Shown: positions 39,518 to 49,746, counted from the first letter of the stretch. The stretch is 64,000 bases of DNA from Siccibacter turicensis LMG 23730 (GCF_000463155.2 NZ_AWFZ01000061.1:44525-108524), one strand, 5' to 3'. Numbers and translations: made by a program. Notes: generated by a model from the letters alone, not told the origin.

Positions 39518-41712
39518 AATTCGACAAACCGGCAACAGAGAACCCCATCGACCAGCTTAAGGTCGTTGGCCGCCCGCACGATCGCATCGACGGGCCGCTG
39601 AAAACTACCGGCACCGCCCCTTACGCCTATGAATGGCACGACCTGGCGCCCAACGTCGCCTATGGCTGCATGGTGGGGGCCGGGATCGCCAAAGGGCGCA
39701 TAACCGCGATGGATACTGAGGCCGCGCAGCGCGCACCCGGCGTGCTGGCGGTGTTGACTGCCGACAACGCGGGTCCGCTTGATAAAGGCGAGATGAACTT
39801 TGCCAGCCTGTTGGGCGGCCCGGAGATTGCGCACTACCACCAGGCGATTGCCCTGGTGGTGGCCGAAACCTTCGAGCAGGCCACTGCGGCGGCCGCGCTG
39901 GTGCGGGTCGATTATCAGCGTGAACCCGGCGCATACGATCTGGCCGCAGAGAAACCCGGCGTTACCACCCCGCCAGAGGATACCCCGGATAAAATCGTCG
40001 GCGACGTGGAGCACGCGTTAGCCGAGGCGGCGGTCACGCTCGACGAAACCTACACTACGCCCGATCAGAGCCACATGGCGATGGAGCCGCACGCCTCCAT
40101 GGCAGAGTGGGAGGGCGACAAGCTTACGCTCTGGACTTCCAGCCAGATGATTGAGTGGTGGCGCGGCGATCTGGCGAAAACGCTTAACATTCCGGCGGAG
40201 AATATCCGCGTGCGCTCGCCCTTTATCGGCGGCGGGTTTGGCAGCAAGCTGTTTCTGCGTAGCGATGCGCTGCTGGCCGCGCTCGGGGCGCGTGCCGTCC
40301 AGCGTCCGGTGAAGGTGATGCTGCCTCGCCCGCTCATCCCGAATAACACCACCCATCGCCCGGCAACCATCCAGCGGGTACGCATTGGGGCGGAGACCAC
40401 GGGCCGCATCACGGCCATCGCCCACCATAGCTGGTCGGGTAACCTGCCCGGCGGCCCGACGGAGACCGCCACCAACCAGACCGAGCTGCTCTACGCGGGC
40501 GCAAACCGCGATACCGGCCTGCGGCTGGCGGAGCTGGATCTGCCGGAGGGGAACTCCATGCGCGCCCCTGGCGAAGCGCCAGGGCTGATGGTGCTTGAGA
40601 TTGCCATGGATGAGATGGCCGAGAAGCTGGGCATCGATCCGGTGGAATTCCGCATCCTGAACGACACGCAGGTTGACCCGGCCCACCCGGAGCGCTTCTT
40701 CTCGCAGCGGCAGCTGGTCACCTGCCTGCGCACCGGTGCCGAGCGCTTCGGCTGGCAGCAGCGCAACCCGCAGCCGGGTCAGGTGCGCGAGGGCCGCTGG
40801 CTGGTGGGCATGGGGATGGCGGCAGGCTTTCGTAACAACCTGGTGACCCCCTCCGGCGCGCGCGTTCATCTGGACGCCCAGAGCAACGTCACCGTTGAAA
40901 CCGACATGACCGATATCGGTACCGGGAGCTACACCATCATCGCCCAGACCGCGGCAGAAATGCTGGGCGTACCGCTGGAGAACGTAGAGGTGCGGCTGGG
41001 GGATTCTGATTTTCCTGCCTCCTCCGGATCGGGCGGGCAGTGGGGCGCTAACAGTTCCACGGCGGGTGTGTACGCCGCCTGCGTAAAACTGCGGGAAACC
41101 ATCGCTGAAAAGCTCGGTTTTGATGCGAACAGCGCCGAGTTTGTTGATGGCACGATCCGTACCCAGGGGCGCAGCGCGCCGATCGGCGAGGCGGCATCAG
41201 CGGGAACCCTCACCGTTGAGGACGCGATGGAGTATGGCGATCTCGACAAACAGTTCCAGCAGTCCACCTTTGCCGGACACTTTGTCGAGGTGGCGGTAGA
41301 CGTCGCCACCGGTGAAGTGCGGGTGCGCCGGATGCTGGCCGTGTGCGCTGCGGGCCGCATCCTTAACCCCAAAACTGCGCGCAGCCAGGTGATCGGGGCC
41401 ATGACCATGGGGCTGGGTGGCGCACTGATGGAGGAGCTGGCAGTGGATACCCGGCAGGGCTATTTCGTGAATCACGATATGGCGACCTATGAAGTGCCGG
41501 TGCATGCCGACATCCCGGAGCAGGAGGTGATTTTCCTCGAGGAGGCAGACCCGATTTCGTCGCCGATGAAAGCCAAAGGGGTGGGCGAGCTGGGCCTGTG
41601 TGGCGTCAGCGCCGCCATCGCCAACGCCGTTTATAACGCCACCGGCGTGCGGGTGCGCGAGTACCCGGTGACCCTCGACAAGCTGTTGAGCGGGCTGCCG
41701 GCCCTTGCGTAA
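39514..41712 (+). CDS. Molybdo-flavoenzyme molybdenum-cofactor subunit (PaoC-like)
   Basis: 732-aa catalytic subunit that hydroxylates aldehydes or purine-like substrates. The N-terminal (a/b hammerhead) domain starts near [15 protein letters not shown]. The cofactor regions include IGGGFGSKL near 236, MRAPGEAPG near 349, and [10 protein letters not shown] near 468. The catalytic glutamate is in GVGELGLCG near residue 689. The downstream maturation genes support an active enzyme with molybdopterin cytosine dinucleotide. Substrate not identified. Confidence 0.9.
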   Translation: MKFDKPATENPIDQLKVVGRPHDRIDGPLKTTGTAPYAYEWHDLAPNVAYGCMVGAGIAKGRITAMDTEAAQRAPGVLAVLTADNAGPLDKGEMNFASLLGGPEIAHYHQAIALVVAETFEQATAAAALVRVDYQREPGAYDLAAEKPGVTTPPEDTPDKIVGDVEHALAEAAVTLDETYTTPDQSHMAMEPHASMAEWEGDKLTLWTSSQMIEWWRGDLAKTLNIPAENIRVRSPFIGGGFGSKLFLRSDALLAALGARAVQRPVKVMLPRPLIPNNTTHRPATIQRVRIGAETTGRITAIAHHSWSGNLPGGPTETATNQTELLYAGANRDTGLRLAELDLPEGNSMRAPGEAPGLMVLEIAMDEMAEKLGIDPVEFRILNDTQVDPAHPERFFSQRQLVTCLRTGAERFGWQQRNPQPGQVREGRWLVGMGMAAGFRNNLVTPSGARVHLDAQSNVTVETDMTDIGTGSYTIIAQTAAEMLGVPLENVEVRLGDSDFPASSGSGGQWGANSSTAGVYAACVKLRETIAEKLGFDANSAEFVDGTIRTQGRSAPIGEAASAGTLTVEDAMEYGDLDKQFQQSTFAGHFVEVAVDVATGEVRVRRMLAVCAAGRILNPKTARSQVIGAMTMGLGGALMEELAVDTRQGYFVNHDMATYEVPVHADIPEQEVIFLEEADPISSPMKAKGVGELGLCGVSAAIANAVYNATGVRVREYPVTLDKLLSGLPALA

Positions 41713-41786
41713 CGCGCCTGCGGTTCTGCTCGCCCGGTGCGCCAGAACCGCGGGGCTGACCCTTTCACGTTCAGGATGGAGGTAAG

Positions 41787-42737
41787 GTGCTGCAACAGCT
41801 TCCCTTAACAGACCCGGCGGTCTGCCCCCCGCTTACGCCTGAAGCGGCGTTTCTGACTGACGACAGCGCAGCTATCCTGCGCTTTGCGGCAGAGGCGTTC
41901 AACGCAGGCAGGGCGGTGGCGCTGGTGACGCTGGTCGAGATCCGCGGCGGCGCGGCGCGTCCGCTGGGGGCGCAGATGGCGGTACGCGATGACGGCATGT
42001 ACTGCGGTTTCGTCTCCGGTGGCTGCGTGGAGTCCGCCGCCGCGCACGAGGCGCTGGAGGTGATTGCCTCCGGCACCGACCGTACGGTGCGCTACGGCGA
42101 AGGCTCGCCCTGGTTCGATATTGTGCTGCCCTGCGGCGGCGGCATTACCCTCAGCATTCATAAGCTGCGCAGCGCCCAACCCCTGCAGGCGGTGCTTGAG
42201 GCGTCGTCTCTGCGTCAGGCGGTATCCCTGCGCTACTGCCCGGCGTCGCAGACGCTGACGTGCGTTCCCCCGACGCACGCCACCGGCTGGTACGACGCCG
42301 CGTTTGACGTCTGCTATCGCCCCTGTACGCGGGTGATCGTCTATGGCCGCTCGCTGGAAGCCGACGCCACGGCGCGCGTCGCCAGGGCGGCAGGGTACGA
42401 CGTTCACACCAGCGATAGCTTCAACCCGCGCACCTCGTTTGCGCTAATGGATGCCCACACTGCGGTGATCCTGCTCTATCACGATCTGAACCGCGAGCTG
42501 CCGGTGCTGCAGGCTGCGCTCGCCGCCAATCCGTTTTATATCGGCGCGCTCGGCAGTATGCGGACCCACGCCGCGCGCGTGACGACCCTGAACGAGCTGG
42601 GCTGGCGTGAGGAGGATATCGCGCGCATCAACGCCCCGATTGGCATATTCCCCAAAGCGCGGGATGCGCACTCGCTGGCGCTCTCGGTGCTGGCCGAGGT
42701 AGCGGCCGCGCGCCTGCGTGAGACCCACGGCGAGTGA
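41787..42737 (+). CDS. XdhC/PaoD-type molybdenum-cofactor maturation factor
   Basis: 316-aa member of the XdhC/CoxI family that inserts the modified cofactor into the enzyme. It begins at GTG 41787, 4 nt after a strong GGAGG. The N-terminal part has GGAARPLGAQMAV and GFVSGGCVESAA; the C-terminal Rossmann-like part has GSMRTHAARVTTL and APIGI. Its position after the catalytic subunit matches paoD. Confidence 0.88.
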   Translation: MLQQLPLTDPAVCPPLTPEAAFLTDDSAAILRFAAEAFNAGRAVALVTLVEIRGGAARPLGAQMAVRDDGMYCGFVSGGCVESAAAHEALEVIASGTDRTVRYGEGSPWFDIVLPCGGGITLSIHKLRSAQPLQAVLEASSLRQAVSLRYCPASQTLTCVPPTHATGWYDAAFDVCYRPCTRVIVYGRSLEADATARVARAAGYDVHTSDSFNPRTSFALMDAHTAVILLYHDLNRELPVLQAALAANPFYIGALGSMRTHAARVTTLNELGWREEDIARINAPIGIFPKARDAHSLALSVLAEVAAARLRETHGE

Positions 42738-43288
42738 GTGCCCCGACGGTTATCGTGCTGGCCGCGGGCCGCGGGGCACGCTTTCTCGCCTCCGGCGGCG
42801 CGACCCATAAGCTTAACGCGCTCGTCACCGGCAAGCCGGTGCTCAGTCATGTGCTTGACGCGGTCGCTGCCGCCGGCCTCGCCTGGCATCTGGTGCAGCC
42901 GGACGGAGGGACCGGCGGCATGGGAGAGTCCATCGCGCTCGGGGTGCAGGCCACGCCTGACGCCAGCGGATGGCTGATCCTGCCGGGCGATTTACCGCTT
43001 ATCCAGCCGGATACCCTGCGTCGTGTGGCGGCTTCGCTGCGCGATGACCGTATCGTGGTGCCGCACTACCAGCAGCGTCCGGGGCATCCGCCGGGGTTTG
43101 GCCGGGCCTGGTTCTCCGCGCTGGCATCGCTGACCGGGGACGTGGGGGCCAGAGCGATTGTGCAGGAGGCTCGCGGACGCGGTGCGGTAGTGGATCTCGC
43201 CACGGAGGATATCGGCGTGGTGCAGGATGTGGATACCGTCGCCGATCTGAGCGTGGTGACGGCGATACTTGAGCGCGCGCGTGAGTGA
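42734..43288 (+). CDS. MocA-like molybdenum-cofactor nucleotidyltransferase
   Basis: 184-aa NTP transferase of the MobA/MocA type that joins CTP to molybdopterin. The nucleotide loop reads VLAAGRGARFLASGG (residues 8-22), with the metal-binding LPGDLPL near 82 and GHPPGFGRAWF near 118. It overlaps the XdhC-like gene by 4 nt (GTGA). In E. coli MocA is encoded elsewhere, so here the operon supplies its own cofactor enzyme. Confidence 0.85.
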   Translation: MSAPTVIVLAAGRGARFLASGGATHKLNALVTGKPVLSHVLDAVAAAGLAWHLVQPDGGTGGMGESIALGVQATPDASGWLILPGDLPLIQPDTLRRVAASLRDDRIVVPHYQQRPGHPPGFGRAWFSALASLTGDVGARAIVQEARGRGAVVDLATEDIGVVQDVDTVADLSVVTAILERARE

Positions 43289-43371
43289 GGACACCCATCG
43301 GCACAGGGAGAGGAACAGCCTGTGCTATGCTACCCGGCGTTATGAAATGACTTCAGATCGCAGGGGACAAT

Positions 43372-44277
43372 ATGAGTGTTGCAAAGAAAGGGATGCTGTA
43401 CGTGCTGGTGGCGGCCGTGCTGTGGGGAAGTTCAGGCGTATGCGCGCAGTACATCATGGAAAACAGCGCCCTCACGTCGCCCTTTCTGACCATGATTCGC
43501 CTGCTGTTTTCCGGCTTTATCCTGCTGACTCTGTCGTTCATCAACGGCGATAAAATTTTTGGCATTCTCCAGAACCGTAAGGATGCCATCAGCCTGCTGC
43601 TGTTCTCGCTGTTTGGGGCGTTGACGGTCCAGCTGACGTTTCTGGTCACCATTGAAAAATCCAACGCCGCCACGGCAACGGTGCTGCAATTTTTGTCGCC
43701 GACCATTATCGTGGCGTGGTTTGCGCTGGCGCGTAAAGCCCGGCCCGGCGCGTTGGTGTTCGCCGCGATTTTCACCTCGCTGGCGGGGACGTTTCTGCTG
43801 GTCACCCACGGTAATCCCACCGCGTTAACCATATCCCTGGCCGCGCTGCTGTGGGGCATTGTCTCTGCATTTGCCGCGGCCTTCTATACCACCTACCCCT
43901 CGGCGCTGATCGCCCGCTATGGCACCCTGCCGGTCGTCGGCTGGAGTATGCTGATTGGCGGGGCAATGCTGCTGCCGTTCTATGCCGGTCAGGCAGGCGA
44001 GATGATGATGGGCGGGGACGTGCTGCTGGCGTTCTTCTATCTGGTGGTGGTGGGAACCGCCATCACGTTCAGCCTCTACTTAAAGGGCGCGCAGCTGATT
44101 GGCGGCCCGAAGGCGAGCATTCTGAGCTGTACGGAACCGCTGAGCAGCGCCTTTTTGTCGGTGCTGCTGCTCGGCGTCAGCTTTACGCTGCCGGACTGGC
44201 TCGGCACGCTGCTGATCCTCTCCTCGGTGGTGCTGATTGCCGTGGATTCACGGCGCAAACCCCGCGCCGCGGCCTGA
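43372..44277 (+). CDS. yicL: EamA-family permease YicL
   Basis: 301-aa ten-helix DMT transporter, very close to E. coli YicL. The first EamA unit has [16 protein letters not shown], the second [19 protein letters not shown] and the terminal [25 protein letters not shown]. It is convergent with nepI across 7 nt. Substrate unknown. Confidence 0.92.
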   Translation: MSVAKKGMLYVLVAAVLWGSSGVCAQYIMENSALTSPFLTMIRLLFSGFILLTLSFINGDKIFGILQNRKDAISLLLFSLFGALTVQLTFLVTIEKSNAATATVLQFLSPTIIVAWFALARKARPGALVFAAIFTSLAGTFLLVTHGNPTALTISLAALLWGIVSAFAAAFYTTYPSALIARYGTLPVVGWSMLIGGAMLLPFYAGQAGEMMMGGDVLLAFFYLVVVGTAITFSLYLKGAQLIGGPKASILSCTEPLSSAFLSVLLLGVSFTLPDWLGTLLILSSVVLIAVDSRRKPRAAA

Positions 44278-44302
44278 GTCCGGGCTAGCTGACCCGGACT
44301 TT
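44278..44302. terminator. Probable hairpin end between yicL and nepI
   Basis: gtccggg pairs with cccggac around an 8-nt loop that holds the nepI stop codon. A short TTT follows on the plus strand, so it is only a modest terminator. Confidence 0.5.
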
Positions 44303-45466
44303 CAGCATTACCAGCAGCGCCGTTAACAGCATCAGCGCCCCGGACAACACCAACGGCGAAAGCAGGCCCAGCGTATCCAGGGCGTAGCCGCCCACCGCGG
44401 CGCCGCAGGTGTTCGCCAGCTGGATCACCGCCACCTGTACCGAACCGGCTTTCTCCGCCTGGTCGCTCAACGAACGGGTGATCCAGGTTGACCAGCCCAC
44501 TGGGATCAGCGCAAACGCCAGCCCCCAGATAATCGCCACCGCCGCGGCAACCACCTTGTTGTCGCCCCACAGGATCAGCGTCAATGCGCTGAGGGCGATA
44601 ACCAGCGGTGCGGTCGCCAGCGCCAGCTTCACCGAGCGTTTCAGGATGGCGGAAGAGAGCGATGTGCCAACGAAGCTGGCGATCCCGAAGCTCAACAGCA
44701 CCAGCGTCAGGCCATCGACGTCAAACCCCGCCAGGCTGGTATACACCGGACGAATATAGGTAAAGAAAGAGAACTGCCCGGCAAAGGCCATAAAGATGGC
44801 CGCCATACCGGCCAGCACGCCAGGGCGTTTCAGCAGACTGATGATATTTTGCTGCTGGTGCGATGCTTCACCCGGCAGGGACGGCAGCGCTTTCCACACC
44901 CAGAAGATGCTGATCAGACCCATCACCGCGGCGGCGTTAAACACATGGCGCCAGCCGATGATGCCGCCGAAGAAGCTGCCCAGCGGCGCGGCGATCACCA
45001 GTGCAATCGACACCGCCCCGAATATCACCGACAGCGCTTTCGGTACCGTTCTTGCCGGCACCAGACGCATGGTCAGCGACGCCGACATCGCCCAGAACCC
45101 GCCAAGCGCAAGGCCCAGACAGGCGCGGCCTAAAAGCAGCACGGTAAAGCTGTGGGCGAAGGAGACCAGCAGACAGGAGAGCGTCAGCAGCACCGAAAAC
45201 AGTATCACCACATAGCGGCGATCGGTGGTGCCGATAATGCGGGTGATAAACAGGCTGGCAAACATGGCGACAAACGCGGTAACGGTCACCGACTGACCGG
45301 CCAGCCCCTCGGAAATGCCCAGCTCCTGCGCCATCGGCGTCAGCAGACTTACCGGCAGAAACTCAACGGTAATAAGGCAGGCGACGCAGAACGCTACGGC
45401 GAATACCGCAGACCAGTTCGGTCGCGCCGCGGGAACCGGACGCGTGGGGGAGGAGTGTGAGGGCAT
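44285..45466 (-). CDS. nepI: Purine ribonucleoside exporter NepI (MFS)
   Basis: 393-aa twelve-helix drug:H+ antiporter-1 member that exports inosine and other purine ribonucleosides. [21 protein letters not shown] is helix 1, [12 protein letters not shown] follows helix 2, and the family pattern [21 protein letters not shown] is intact. The length and sequence match E. coli NepI closely. Gene order nepI-yicN is conserved. Confidence 0.94.
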   Translation of the reverse strand: MPSHSSPTRPVPAARPNWSAVFAVAFCVACLITVEFLPVSLLTPMAQELGISEGLAGQSVTVTAFVAMFASLFITRIIGTTDRRYVVILFSVLLTLSCLLVSFAHSFTVLLLGRACLGLALGGFWAMSASLTMRLVPARTVPKALSVIFGAVSIALVIAAPLGSFFGGIIGWRHVFNAAAVMGLISIFWVWKALPSLPGEASHQQQNIISLLKRPGVLAGMAAIFMAFAGQFSFFTYIRPVYTSLAGFDVDGLTLVLLSFGIASFVGTSLSSAILKRSVKLALATAPLVIALSALTLILWGDNKVVAAAVAIIWGLAFALIPVGWSTWITRSLSDQAEKAGSVQVAVIQLANTCGAAVGGYALDTLGLLSPLVLSGALMLLTALLVMLKVRVS

Positions 45467-45558
45467 GTAGTTACCTGACGTGATTTTCGGACGGAATAGA
45501 GGCGCAGTGTAACATCGTCAATGTGACGTGCTTAACATTTTGGCAACTATCGGCGGGT

Positions 45559-46011
45559 TCAGTGCAGCGTATAGACATTGTCCTCGGGCATAAACAGCGC
45601 GTTATAGCGGGTCTGAAACTGATTCAGCTCCTGCATATCCGGTTCCAGTTCGCGCAGCAGGCCGAAGGCCAGCCGGATGTGCGCCTCGGTCAGGGGCGTG
45701 GCAAGACGGGCTTTACGCAGCCGACGATACCAGGTGTGAAGATGCTGCTCGCTGCCATCGACAATCATCACCTGCCAGATCAGCAGCACCTGTGCGGCAT
45801 TGAGCAACCGCTTTTCATCCGCCTGCTGCAGATAGCGAAGGTATTCGCGCCCGGCCTCTTTGCCCATCTGGTCGATCATCGATTCCACCGGGACGGCGTC
45901 GATTCCCAGCCGCTCGGTTAACCCGCGGATGGCCCGTCTGTCGTCCGACGTTAGCACCCGAAAACCCACGACAAACACCACCGCCAGCGTTGCCAGCATC
46001 AACCAAATCAT
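45559..46011 (-). CDS. yicN: YicN, DUF1198 protein
   Basis: 150-aa protein with one N-terminal membrane helix (residues 2-18, MIWLMLATLAVVFVVGF) and a helical cytosolic part (ADEKRLLNAAQVLLIWQ, RLRKARLATPLTEAHIRLAFGLL). It matches E. coli YicN. Function unknown. It is the last core gene before the selC island; the island end lies 197 bp upstream of its start. Confidence 0.92.
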   Translation of the reverse strand: MIWLMLATLAVVFVVGFRVLTSDDRRAIRGLTERLGIDAVPVESMIDQMGKEAGREYLRYLQQADEKRLLNAAQVLLIWQVMIVDGSEQHLHTWYRRLRKARLATPLTEAHIRLAFGLLRELEPDMQELNQFQTRYNALFMPEDNVYTLH

Positions 46012-46207
46012 GCGATCTCCTGTTTTGTACTGCCGAGTAACGGTGATTATTGCATTTTTCGTATCTGCTTTACCGCCGCATACCGGGCCGCGAGGCTGAT
46101 AGCGTCAGAAAAGTAAGGGTGGAGCTTTACCCGAGCGGCAGCCAGAACACAAATGAGATATTCAGAAGAGGAAACAGTGAAGCAAAACGAGAAAGGTTAA
46201 TACGATT

Positions 46208-46228
46208 TTGGCGGAAGATCACAGGAGT
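46208..46228. repeat. Distal attachment-site repeat of the selC island
   Basis: ttggcggaagatcacaggag plus a final t repeats the last 20 nt of tRNA-Sec and one flanking base exactly. It stands alone, without the rest of the tRNA. Confidence 0.92.
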
Positions 46229-46271
46229 GAGTTAAAGATACCCCTCCGAAGCAATAGCTTAACTGAAAGGT

Positions 46272-46439
46272 GGCCAGTCTCTCAACATCAGGTGTGTAAG
46301 CTCTAGATGAGCTCTCAACGCCTTGTGTCACGCTCCAACAAGTCTATCTGAAGGGTTTAAGACCACATACATCATGATCCGAGTTTCACGCGGGTGAAGA
46401 CGTCCTAAAAAAGCAACGTAAATATAACGAGACTGGCCG
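46272..46439 (-). ncRNA. Structured ncRNA of the DRT3 module with ACACAC template candidate
   Basis: About 167-nt gene-free segment after drt3b. On the minus strand, GGCCAGTCTC at its 5' end (46438-46429) pairs perfectly with GAGACTGGCC at its 3' end (46281-46272), closing the RNA over some 147 nt. Inside are hairpins TTCAC/GTGAA, CTTGT/ACAAG and AGCTC/GAGCT (46299-46313). Right after the last one comes TTACACACC, with ACACAC at 46297-46292. DRT3 systems are reported to contain such an RNA template for Drt3a. The 3' end is not defined by a U-tract. Confidence 0.82.
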
Positions 46440-46445
46440 AATTTT

Positions 46446-46474
46446 ATTAAACTATTTTAATAGGTTACTTTCAA
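46446..46474 (-). promoter_or_regulatory. Sigma-70-like promoter of the ncRNA
   Basis: TTGAAA (46474-46469), exactly 17-nt spacer, TTTAAT (46451-46446). One mismatch each to TTGACA and TATAAT. The predicted start at 46439/46438 falls on the first base of the closing stem. The -35 box lies inside the last codons of drt3b, so the RNA can be made independently of the RT mRNA. Confidence 0.78.
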
Positions 46475-48478
46475 CTCTTTTCTTTCAATCATGGTCAACA
46501 AATCATGACTTCTCCAATTTACGAACCAATTAGTTTTTAATAATTCGTGAAGATCTGACGTAATCTCACTATGTGGTCGAATTAGGTTTTCATAGTTTGA
46601 TTTCAAAAAGGAAACATAGATCTCGCGACGTGTTTTTTCAGTGACAAAAGGACAGGATAAAATATCCAGCAGTAGATGGGCTTGTTGAGAGTCTTGCAAA
46701 AAGTTCTGATTTTTTGTGAGCTTAGACTTTATTATTTTTTCTAGTTTCATCTTTAAGTTTTTAAAGGAGTTTCTGTGCCTAAAGTAAAATAAACATGATA
46801 TAATGGTGAAGTAATCAAGGTCTTTACCATCGACTATTTCATTAAATGCATCTTTTCCTATTAAATAGTTATCACCAAAAAAAGTAGTGGATAAAATAAA
46901 GTTCATTTTTTCAATGGGTGTTCTGTCATTACTGTTTAATTTAAATGACCCTTGCGGTATGTATATATTTTCGGCTGAATGAGAAATCTTTGTTCTAAAT
47001 ATATTTTGATAGTCATAGTTCAGTCGACCTAAATACTCGTCAATAATAATAATGGATTTTGCAGTCTTATAGGATGATGCAATATTAGGGTGTACACTGT
47101 AAAAGAATACAATCAAGTCGCTTAATAAAAACAACGAGTCTTTTAGGTTGTAAACTAATTGAATATCTAATAGAGATTCATCACTTTCCTTAAAATCAAA
47201 TTGATCTATGATTTTAGATGTTAAACTGCACAGCGAAGAAATTAAATATGATGCAACATCACCGTAGGATGAGTCATGATCTAAACAAATAGATTTGCAC
47301 TTATTAATGAATGCCTTATAGAGTTCATTTCTTTTGTTTATTTTTAGAATGGTGATTATACCATGCTTTTCGCTGGTTATGGTTTTTTTTAACAAATCTA
47401 ACGATTCATTTATTTTCGTTATCATGCTAGTTTTTTTGGTGCAGAAAGGGCGTTCAAGTTTCGTAACTTTTTGATTGTTAAGGTTTAAGTTGTAATTCTT
47501 TAATTTCATGCTTATTATTTGTGTTATTTTTAAAGCTTGTTCTGCGCTGTGAGAAAAAACGATAAAGTCGTCAACGTAGCGCAATATTTTATAATCGTGA
47601 GGCTGCTTCCAATGATATTTATCATTTAAATGTTCTTCAATATCTTGATCTATACGCTGAAAAATCAATTCTGAAAAAACCCTGCTGAACTCGGAACCTA
47701 TAGGAATTCCATTTGTCTCATTATTATTGCTGCGTTGCATTAAGGTATCAAGCTCTTGAGCGAATTGGCTTGGATATTCTAAATGAGCTCTAATGTAGTC
47801 TTTGTCTTTAATTGCCCATGAAATAGAGTGCGTGTAAATACTATCAAAACAGTGGGAAACATCCAAAGTCCACATAAAGGCAAAGTTTTTTTCTTGCTCA
47901 TAGAAATTTAGGCTGTTAAAGAATTTATACAACCTTGTGTATCCTTCATATGAAAAGAAAGAAGATGAGTATTTTTGGAAAAGTTCATTCTGGCTCGAGT
48001 TAATTTCAGATTTTTTATATTTCCCACTTATCTCATCCGATTTTATATAAAAAGAACTTGAAACTTTTACTGGCTTTCTTATCGAAAATTTACTCCGGGA
48101 TATGTTGTAGAAAATTACTGGAGAGAATTTTTTATAAAATTCGCAATAATTTAGCTGAGATCTTGGGTGGATTAATGACAGTTCTCTTGAACTATAACTA
48201 TCTTTAATTATTTTATATTTATACGGTGAGCTTTGTTTTTTTCTTTTCGACTCAATGTTACTTCCTGACTCATCAAGGAGTGGGTTGATTATTTTCTGAT
48301 ATAATGATTCAATCGGCGAGAATTTGACTTTGCTAATACTGTTTTCTATTTTTCTGACATTTACGTAAAAACCATCATTAGAAAAAATTATAGGGTTATC
48401 AAATGGAATGGTGTCACTCAGAAGTGCTCTAAAGTGGTCTTTTTTGTCTAACTTAACTTTTATTTTATTTATTGCCAT
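46457..48478 (-). CDS. drt3b: Reverse transcriptase of the DRT3 module, large subunit (Drt3b, UG8-like)
   Basis: 673-aa reverse transcriptase. Motif A TLDVSHCFDSI places the first catalytic Asp at 206; motif B is NGIPIGSEFSRVFSELI (256-272), and YVDD at 301-304 is motif C. The N-terminus has SDTIPFDNPIIFSNDGFY (21-38), a pattern seen in the abortive-infection/UG class. After the palm comes a long (about 350 aa), helical, AT-rich-coded extension without a known enzyme domain. It overlaps drt3a by 10 nt. Pairing of a 673-aa and a 425-aa RT fits DRT type 3. Exact class by phylogeny not tested. Confidence 0.85.
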   Translation of the reverse strand: MAINKIKVKLDKKDHFRALLSDTIPFDNPIIFSNDGFYVNVRKIENSISKVKFSPIESLYQKIINPLLDESGSNIESKRKKQSSPYKYKIIKDSYSSRELSLIHPRSQLNYCEFYKKFSPVIFYNISRSKFSIRKPVKVSSSFYIKSDEISGKYKKSEINSSQNELFQKYSSSFFSYEGYTRLYKFFNSLNFYEQEKNFAFMWTLDVSHCFDSIYTHSISWAIKDKDYIRAHLEYPSQFAQELDTLMQRSNNNETNGIPIGSEFSRVFSELIFQRIDQDIEEHLNDKYHWKQPHDYKILRYVDDFIVFSHSAEQALKITQIISMKLKNYNLNLNNQKVTKLERPFCTKKTSMITKINESLDLLKKTITSEKHGIITILKINKRNELYKAFINKCKSICLDHDSSYGDVASYLISSLCSLTSKIIDQFDFKESDESLLDIQLVYNLKDSLFLLSDLIVFFYSVHPNIASSYKTAKSIIIIDEYLGRLNYDYQNIFRTKISHSAENIYIPQGSFKLNSNDRTPIEKMNFILSTTFFGDNYLIGKDAFNEIVDGKDLDYFTIISCLFYFRHRNSFKNLKMKLEKIIKSKLTKNQNFLQDSQQAHLLLDILSCPFVTEKTRREIYVSFLKSNYENLIRPHSEITSDLHELLKTNWFVNWRSHDLLTMIERKELKVTY

Positions 48479-49746
48479 ATTTTAATAATCTCTGAGCATC
48501 TGTTGAAATTAAAGTTTATGTGTATTTTTTTATTAAACCCTGATCGAAAGCTGTTTTTTAGTAATTGTTTTTTTTGCTCTTTTGTAAGCTTTTTTCTTAC
48601 TTTAGAATTCATTCTACAATTGACGTTGTTTATACAAAAGTATAAGAAGCTATCAAGCTGAGTAAGATGGACTGAGTGGGAATCTAATTTCGAATTACTA
48701 TAAAAAATACCGGTTGATATGCTTTTTTTTATAATAATTCCGTTTCCCTTTAATTGCCTTTTTATCCCTCTGTTACTTGTGAGGAATTTTATTCTGTCAT
48801 GAAGCAGAGAAAAGTCAGTGTCGTTATTATAAGCATAAAATGCACGACTAATACGTGTTTTAAACTTTTTTAATCGCTTGTCAGAGAAATCAATTGCTAC
48901 CTTCCTGTAAACTGATTTATGGGCATTACCTTTTGCCGGAACATGGGTGTTAGTAATTCCAATTTTGTATCCTAGGAAATCAAAAGAATAAAGTAAGGTT
49001 CCGTTAGGGGCATCTCCTTGCTTTCTTTTTTCAATTAATGGTGATATTGATTTTTTATGCACTGAGTTATTTAATTTTAACCCGGTTGGCAAAATTTCAT
49101 TAATGGATTGTAGAAATAATCCCTCATTTTCATCTCCATTAGTAATCAATATTATGTCATCTACAAACCTACTGTAGTAGATTACGTTTTTAGCTGAGTT
49201 CAATTTTTCATCAAAATTTATTAGATAAATATCTGATAGTATTGGGCTTATCTCTAGGCCTCTAGGTAGTCCAATATTGTTGTGTTTTAATTGGCAGCCC
49301 TTTAAATACCATTCAACAAGATTGCGAGTGTGTCTTGATATGTTAATGTTCTCTTCAATACTTCCAATCAAAACACTTACATCAATTGACTCAAAAAAAC
49401 TTTTAATGTCAAGTCTATATATTTTATACTGTGTACCTTCCGCAAGGTAAGTTTTGATCTCATCAATAATTGTATTTCTTTGTTTTAGACTTAAGCCTAA
49501 CGCTTGGTTTAAATTTTGAGAGCAGTGTCTTAATATTATTTTCTCTTTAAGGCACTTGGTCGAGTAAACGGATTTTCCATGAAGCATAAAAGTATTTACC
49601 TGAACGCCGGAACGAAAATTTTCCTCAGCTATCAGATGTGCGTCATTACAAATTTTTTCAATTAAAAGCCTGCTACCCAAATGAAATTTTTCTCTTGGAA
49701 GTAAGTTTTTTTCAAGGATATATTTTGTAAAAGGTTGTCTCTTCAT
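48469..49746 (-). CDS. drt3a: Reverse transcriptase of the DRT3 module, small subunit (Drt3a, UG3-like)
   Basis: 425-aa reverse transcriptase. Motif A RLDIKSFFESID at 111-122 (Asp113), motif B GLPRGLEISPILSDIYL at 159-175, motif C FVDD at 194-197, and the motif D/E region FDFLGYKI at 255-262. The catalytic aspartates are intact. The C-terminal third is basic and may bind RNA. No CRISPR, maturase (group II intron X/endonuclease) or retron-type msd signs are nearby. It is the first of two overlapping RT genes; the ATG at 49746 is preceded only by a weak GGA. Confidence 0.85.
   Translation of the reverse strand: MKRQPFTKYILEKNLLPREKFHLGSRLLIEKICNDAHLIAEENFRSGVQVNTFMLHGKSVYSTKCLKEKIILRHCSQNLNQALGLSLKQRNTIIDEIKTYLAEGTQYKIYRLDIKSFFESIDVSVLIGSIEENINISRHTRNLVEWYLKGCQLKHNNIGLPRGLEISPILSDIYLINFDEKLNSAKNVIYYSRFVDDIILITNGDENEGLFLQSINEILPTGLKLNNSVHKKSISPLIEKRKQGDAPNGTLLYSFDFLGYKIGITNTHVPAKGNAHKSVYRKVAIDFSDKRLKKFKTRISRAFYAYNNDTDFSLLHDRIKFLTSNRGIKRQLKGNGIIIKKSISTGIFYSNSKLDSHSVHLTQLDSFLYFCINNVNCRMNSKVRKKLTKEQKKQLLKNSFRSGFNKKIHINFNFNRCSEIIKIWQ

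Noticed and set aside
46457-49746. Group II intron or retron interpretation of the two RTs
   Set aside because: No intron domain V/VI-like hairpin, maturase X or HNH endonuclease domain, and no msr/msd inverted repeat arrangement was found; two different RTs in one operon do not fit either class.
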